This document shows positions 59,695 through 64,000 of a DNA stretch of 64,000 nucleotides, piece by piece. Numbering within the stretch: position 1 is the stretch's first letter; each line of letters begins with the position of its first letter. Both the position numbers and the translations under genes were made by a program. Below the pieces are notes generated by a model. The model saw nothing but the letters and a program-made list of their open reading frames with translations, was not told the DNA's origin and ran no database searches. Source of the stretch: JAPOUP01 sp965203605 (GTDB taxonomy: Bacteria > Pseudomonadota > Alphaproteobacteria > Rhodobacterales > Rhodobacteraceae); NCBI GenBank assembly GCA_965203605.1, contig OZ241902.1, positions 3,162,001-3,226,000 of the forward strand, in the 5' to 3' direction.

Positions 59695-62364
59695 ATGTCC
59701 CGCTATTCCGCAAAGGACATTGAGGAGAAATGGCAGGATAGATGGGACAGGTCGAACGCCTTCCTTGCCCGTCGCGATCCCGCCAGACCCAAATACTACG
59801 TCCTGGAAATGTTCCCTTATCCTTCCGGACGCATCCATATGGGACACGTCAGAAACTACACCATGGGTGACGTCATCAGCCGCTACAAGATATCCCGTGG
59901 CTTCAGCGTTCTTCATCCAATGGGTTGGGATGCTTTCGGAATGCCAGCCGAGAATGCGGCGATGGAACAGGGCGGACACCCCAGGGAATGGACTTACGGC
60001 AACATCAACGACATGCGGGCGCAGATGAAGCCGCTGGGCCTCTCCATTGACTGGACACGTGAATTCGCCACCTGTGATCCCGAATATTACGGCCAGCAAC
60101 AGTCACTGTTCATTGATTTTCTTGCCCGTGGTCTGGTTTACCGGAAGGCCGCCACCGTTAACTGGGATCCAGTGGATATGACCGTCCTGGCGAATGAGCA
60201 GGTGATTGACGGCAAAGGCTGGAGATCCGGTGCCCTGGTGGAACGGCGCGAACTTACGCAATGGTTCTTCAGGATCAGTAAGTTCTCGGAAGAGTTGCTC
60301 GGCGCTCTTGATCGGCTGGACGCATGGCCCGAAAAGGTCAAGCTGATGCAGCGAAACTGGATTGGGAAGTCCCGCGGGCTGCAACTCGCGTTTGACCTTG
60401 TCGAAGGGCCTGAGGGTCATGACGGGATCGAGGTTTACACCACCCGCCCGGACACCCTGATGGGTGCGACCTTCGTGGCCATTTCACCCGATCACGCCTT
60501 GGCGAGAGACCTTGAACAGCAGCACCCGAATATTGCCGCATTCAACGCGGAGTGCCGCCGCATAGGCACCTCGGAAGAGGATCTGGAACGGGCTGGGAAG
60601 AAGGGTTTCGATACTGGCCTGACGTGTCGGCACCCATTTAACCCTGATTGGAAAATCCCGGTCTATATCGCCAACTTCATTCTGATGGACTACGGCACTG
60701 GTGCCATCTTCGGCTGCCCGGCGCACGACCAACGCGACCTGGACTTCGCTCGGGCATACGGCCTCGAAGTGATCGATACCTTTGTCGCTGCGGAGCGCGG
60801 GACGCCGGTGGTGGATGAGGCGTTTGTTCCGCCCAAGACCGAGCGCGTGAAGTGGACGAAGGGTTTTGGTTGGCCAGAGGACGCCACCGGCGAGGAGGCG
60901 ATCGACGCCGCCATCGCGGTCTGCGAACGCAAGGGTCTGGGCGAGGGGGTGGTGAAGTACCGACTGCGCGACTGGGGTCTGTCGCGCCAGAGATACTGGG
61001 GATGCCCAATTCCGGTCGTGCATTGCGGCAGCTGTGGCGTCGTGCCCGAACGCAAGGAAAACCTTCCTGTCAGATTGCCCGAAGACGTGACCTTCGACGT
61101 ATCCGGCAATCCGCTTGACCGTCATCCTGATTGGCGCAACTGCGCCTGCCCGAGATGCGGCCAGCCCGCTCGGCGCGAGACAGACACGATGGATACCTTT
61201 GTGGACTCATCCTGGTATTACGCTCGCTTCACCGCTCCCCGGGCTGACGCCCCAACGGATGCGGATGATATCGGATATTGGATGAACGTCGATCAGTATA
61301 TCGGCGGCATCGAACATGCGATCCTGCACCTGCTCTATTCCCGTTTTTTTGCCCGGGCGATGCATCATTGTGGCCATCTACCCGAATCTGCGATCGAGCC
61401 TTTCGACGCCCTCTTCACACAAGGCATGGTAACGCATCAAGCTTACTATAGGGACGAGAAAGTGGCCAGAACAATGGCAGAACCGGAAGCGACCCGGAGC
61501 GACGAGCCGGTTGGAGACGAAAGTGGATCGAGCTTCCGAAGGCTGTATTTCTTTCCTGAGGAAGTGGAACTGCGACCGGACGGAAACCATTACCGGAAGC
61601 CGAGGGACAGGGCTGTTTCGGCTGCTGGTGGCGAGGAAGCGACCCGCGACAGGGTCAATGTCCTTCCAGCCGTCAAGATGTCGAAATCGAAGAAAAACGT
61701 CGTGGATCCGGTCAGCATCATCGAATGTTACGGTGCGGATACCGCCCGTTGGTTTGTTCTCTCGGACAGCCCCCCGGAGCGGGATGTGGAATGGACTGCT
61801 GCGGGGGCGGAGGCCGCCCATCGGCACCTTGTCCGCGTTCATCGAATGGCAGCCGAACTCACGAATGACCCAATTCGTACAACCGAGGTCGACGAGGACC
61901 TCGCCCGTGTCACACACAGGACAATCCACGACGTGACCATGGGTATCGAGAGCTTTGGATTCAATACAGCAATCGCCAAGCTCTATGCGTTCACTGGCGT
62001 TATCGCGAAAGCGAAGCCGGGGACCGCGACCCGACATGAAGCCATCAGGACACTTGCCCATCTCATGTCTCCTTTCACACCCCACCTCTCGGAGGAGATA
62101 TGGGAAATGCTGGGCGGGCAGGGCCTTCTGGTCAACGAACCGTGGCCGGAGGCCGACCCTGATATGCTGACCGAAAGTACGGTCACGCTGCCCATTCAAG
62201 TGAACGGCAAACGTCGGTCGGAAATCACGGTTGCCAGGGATCTTCAGACGGATGAGGTCGAGCGGCTTGTTCTTGCCGATCAGGCCGTGGTCAGAGCGCT
62301 GAACGGAGGTGCCCCGAGGAAACTTGTGGTTGTGCCAGGCCGTATCGTCAATGTCGTTGTATAG
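59695..62364 (+). CDS. leuS: leucyl-tRNA synthetase
   Basis: 889 residues from ATG 59695, with AGGAAGG before it. Class I motifs are PYPSGRIHMGHVRNYTMGD (HIGH region) and KMSKSKKN. The editing domain contains TTRPDTLMGATF and DYGTGAIFGCPAHDQRDLDF, so proofreading of misacylated tRNA should work. Frame open another 17 codons upstream without homology. The end overlaps the upstream possible start of lptE. Confidence 0.98.
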   Translation: MSRYSAKDIEEKWQDRWDRSNAFLARRDPARPKYYVLEMFPYPSGRIHMGHVRNYTMGDVISRYKISRGFSVLHPMGWDAFGMPAENAAMEQGGHPREWTYGNINDMRAQMKPLGLSIDWTREFATCDPEYYGQQQSLFIDFLARGLVYRKAATVNWDPVDMTVLANEQVIDGKGWRSGALVERRELTQWFFRISKFSEELLGALDRLDAWPEKVKLMQRNWIGKSRGLQLAFDLVEGPEGHDGIEVYTTRPDTLMGATFVAISPDHALARDLEQQHPNIAAFNAECRRIGTSEEDLERAGKKGFDTGLTCRHPFNPDWKIPVYIANFILMDYGTGAIFGCPAHDQRDLDFARAYGLEVIDTFVAAERGTPVVDEAFVPPKTERVKWTKGFGWPEDATGEEAIDAAIAVCERKGLGEGVVKYRLRDWGLSRQRYWGCPIPVVHCGSCGVVPERKENLPVRLPEDVTFDVSGNPLDRHPDWRNCACPRCGQPARRETDTMDTFVDSSWYYARFTAPRADAPTDADDIGYWMNVDQYIGGIEHAILHLLYSRFFARAMHHCGHLPESAIEPFDALFTQGMVTHQAYYRDEKVARTMAEPEATRSDEPVGDESGSSFRRLYFFPEEVELRPDGNHYRKPRDRAVSAAGGEEATRDRVNVLPAVKMSKSKKNVVDPVSIIECYGADTARWFVLSDSPPERDVEWTAAGAEAAHRHLVRVHRMAAELTNDPIRTTEVDEDLARVTHRTIHDVTMGIESFGFNTAIAKLYAFTGVIAKAKPGTATRHEAIRTLAHLMSPFTPHLSEEIWEMLGGQGLLVNEPWPEADPDMLTESTVTLPIQVNGKRRSEITVARDLQTDEVERLVLADQAVVRALNGGAPRKLVVVPGRIVNVVV

Positions 62365-62383
62365 GAAAACTGAAGGCGGCGGT

Positions 62384-62902
62384 ATGGCAGGGGTTCGCCG
62401 CCTGACCTCTGCCGCACCAGGGAAGTACCTGGCTGTGCTGGCTCTATGCTTCCTGGGTTTCTCTGCATGCAACTACACGCCGGCTTTCGCTCCCGGAGGG
62501 GTCGGCGATGGGCTCAAGGGTTCCATTGCAGTGAAGGAACCGAGCGACCGCAACGAATATACCTTCGCTACCCGACTCGAGGAGCGGCTGGGCCAACCGC
62601 AAAACGCACGTTATCGGCTCAATTACAGCATTGTTACGAGCACCAAAGGGGTCGGTCGCACACCCACACAGCAGATAACCCGCTTCAGTGTGACCGGAAC
62701 AGCGGACTACCAGATATACGACACAGCCGACGGGCTAGCCGTGCATTCGGGAAAGGTAGAGAGCCTGACCGGATACTCGGCGACAGTTCCGCTGACCAGC
62801 GCCGGTGCCGCGACCCGTGATGCAAGCGATCGTTTGATGGTCATCCTGGCGGATCAGGTGGCTGTCCGCGTTCTCTCCAGCTATCGGGACTGGTCAGAGT
62901 GA
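62384..62902 (+). CDS. lptE: LPS-assembly lipoprotein LptE
   Basis: 172 residues from ATG 62384, with GAAGGCGGCGG before it; an ATG at 62351 is also in frame. Signal peptide with lipobox LGFSAC. The remaining beta-rich domain (ARYRLNYSIVTSTKG and TRFSVTGTADYQIYD) matches the LptE/RlpB family, which plugs LptD during LPS insertion. leuS-lptE-holA order is a conserved arrangement. Stop overlaps holA start (GTGA). Confidence 0.88.
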   Translation: MAGVRRLTSAAPGKYLAVLALCFLGFSACNYTPAFAPGGVGDGLKGSIAVKEPSDRNEYTFATRLEERLGQPQNARYRLNYSIVTSTKGVGRTPTQQITRFSVTGTADYQIYDTADGLAVHSGKVESLTGYSATVPLTSAGAATRDASDRLMVILADQVAVRVLSSYRDWSE

Positions 62903-63930
62903 AGCTCTCGGGAAGAAGGGCGGCCCAGCACCTCGCCAAGCCGGACCCGTCGGCTACCGGCACGTTGATCTATGGCCAGGATGCCATGCGCGTCGCCCTG
63001 AAGCGGCAGGAACACATAGCCGGAATCATTGGTCCGAAGGGTGAGGAGGAAATGCGTTTCGAACGCATCACCGCTGCCAGCGTGCGCAAGGACCCTGCAT
63101 TGCTTCTGGATTTGGTCAAGGCGCAGGGGTTTTTCCCGGGTCCAAGGGCGGTTCTGGTTGAGGACGCCGGGGACGCAGCTGCGAGGAACATTCTCGCCGC
63201 ACTCAGTGCCTGGAAGTCCGGAGATGCCCAGATTGTCGTGACTGCCGGTGCTCTTTCGACACGTTCCAGCCTTCGGAAAGCGTTCGAAGTCCACAAGACC
63301 GCCTTTGCTGTCGGGATTTACAATGATCCTCCAAGCCAGGACGAAATCGCGGATGAGCTGCGGCGGGCTGGATTGCAGGATGTTGACCGCTTGGCCATGT
63401 CGGCACTTGTAGCGCTCTCCCACCGAATTGATCCTGGAGACCTGCGGCAGACGGTTTCCAAGCTCGCTCTCTATAAGCTTGGGGACAACACACCTGCGAC
63501 GGCGGCGGATGTCGAGGCCTGTGCACCGGTCACGGTGGAAGCCGAGATCGACGATCTTCTGAACGTTGTTGCCGAGGCACGTACGGAGGACATTGGGCCG
63601 GTTGTTCAGATGCTCTCGGGCCAGGGCGTCAAACCCGTCACCCTCTGCATTGGAGTCACGCGGCATTTCCGGGCCCTTCATTCCGCGTCCTGCGATTCCG
63701 GGGGAGTTGGTTCCGGGATGGCGAAGCTGCGCCCGCCGGTATTCGGTCCCCGCCGCGACCGCATGATTCGGCAGGCGCAGCGCTGGGGGCTTGGCCGATT
63801 GGAACGGGCCTTGGGAATGCTGACAGACACGGATCTTCAGCTCCGGTCCGCCAACCAGACAGCACCGCAGATGGCTGTGGTGGAGCGGACTTTGGTCCGC
63901 CTATCCATGCTTACGGCCGCACACCGGTAG
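62899..63930 (+). CDS. holA: DNA polymerase III delta subunit
   Basis: 343 residues from GTG 62899, overlapping the lptE stop. It opens the sliding clamp within the clamp loader. YGQDAMRVALKRQEHIAGI and the C-terminal WGLGRLERALGMLTDTDLQL are family signatures. Nothing unusual. The 70 bases to the end of the window contain no further gene start that I can place. Confidence 0.93.
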   Translation: MKLSGRRAAQHLAKPDPSATGTLIYGQDAMRVALKRQEHIAGIIGPKGEEEMRFERITAASVRKDPALLLDLVKAQGFFPGPRAVLVEDAGDAAARNILAALSAWKSGDAQIVVTAGALSTRSSLRKAFEVHKTAFAVGIYNDPPSQDEIADELRRAGLQDVDRLAMSALVALSHRIDPGDLRQTVSKLALYKLGDNTPATAADVEACAPVTVEAEIDDLLNVVAEARTEDIGPVVQMLSGQGVKPVTLCIGVTRHFRALHSASCDSGGVGSGMAKLRPPVFGPRRDRMIRQAQRWGLGRLERALGMLTDTDLQLRSANQTAPQMAVVERTLVRLSMLTAAHR

Positions 63931-64000
63931 TCCGTATTGTCAATTCCCGCAAATCCTGCCGTCGATTCCATGCTACGCAACCAAATTGAAGTCCTATTGG

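Overview
This 64 kb window is chromosomal DNA from an alphaproteobacterium, most likely a member of the Rhodobacterales. The clues are small families largely confined to that group (DUF1150 beside Hsp20, DUF2125, a TIGR01459 HAD protein, an EF-G-like GTPase), the run DUF3576-leuS-lptE-holA, an isolated F1 operon in the order atpHAGDC, and groESL behind a CIRCE element. This placement rests on gene content and order read by eye; no database was searched.

Housekeeping blocks, left to right: EF-G-like GTPase (partial), trhO, pncA-pncB (NAD salvage), a type-2 glycerate kinase, groES-groEL, family II pyrophosphatase, a HAD phosphatase, a MaoC hydratase and ribF (0.9-14.2 kb); ycgN-ltaE (25.0-26.8 kb); prs and atpHAGDC (30.3-36.3 kb); a methyltransferase, gloB and clpA (36.6-40.6 kb); a proton-channel pair of ExbB/MotA and MotB/OmpA type, a ChaC-like cyclotransferase, DUF2125, DUF1150-hsp20, a DUF465 protein, purE-purK and a Nudix hydrolase (43.2-52.5 kb); and DUF3576-leuS-lptE-holA (59.1-63.9 kb).

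Between these blocks lie four accessory islands rich in defence, toxin-antitoxin and mobile genes, many of them decaying. Island 1 (14.4-24.6 kb) has hipB-hipA with an operator over its own promoter. It then has an 8.5 kb segment bounded by inverted copies of a 28-bp sequence. This segment holds an orphan Phd antitoxin, an overlapping three-gene restriction-like cassette (short N6-methylase, Eco57I-type methylase, GIY-YIG/helicase fusion), a DUF3644 gene broken by a stop codon, an ATPase fragment cut at its Walker A motif, a BrnA-like antitoxin and a GC-rich AAA ATPase with a duplicated N-terminal domain. Island 2 (26.5-30.3 kb) has a zinc-ribbon domain fused in frame to the threonine aldolase, a UvrD-like helicase overlapping a frameshifted and truncated OLD/TOPRIM nuclease (a decayed Gabija-like pair), and an IS5-type remnant. 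Island 3 (40.6-43.2 kb) has an Mrr endonuclease and a Xre/RES pair whose toxin is truncated. Island 4 (52.6-59.1 kb) has an IS66-type element with a perfect 8-bp target duplication, an IS200/IS605 element with TnpA and TnpB, an ISXO2-like remnant, a solitary D12 adenine methylase, and a GSU2403-type nucleotidyltransferase gene preceded by a perfect 12-bp inverted repeat.

The best candidate for a little-described system is the methylase-methylase-GIY-YIG/helicase cassette at 16.6-21.4 kb and the inverted repeats around it. All family assignments come from motifs and remembered family features. The intergenic stretches are long for this group and at least six genes are visibly broken, so the accessory parts seem to be turning over quickly.
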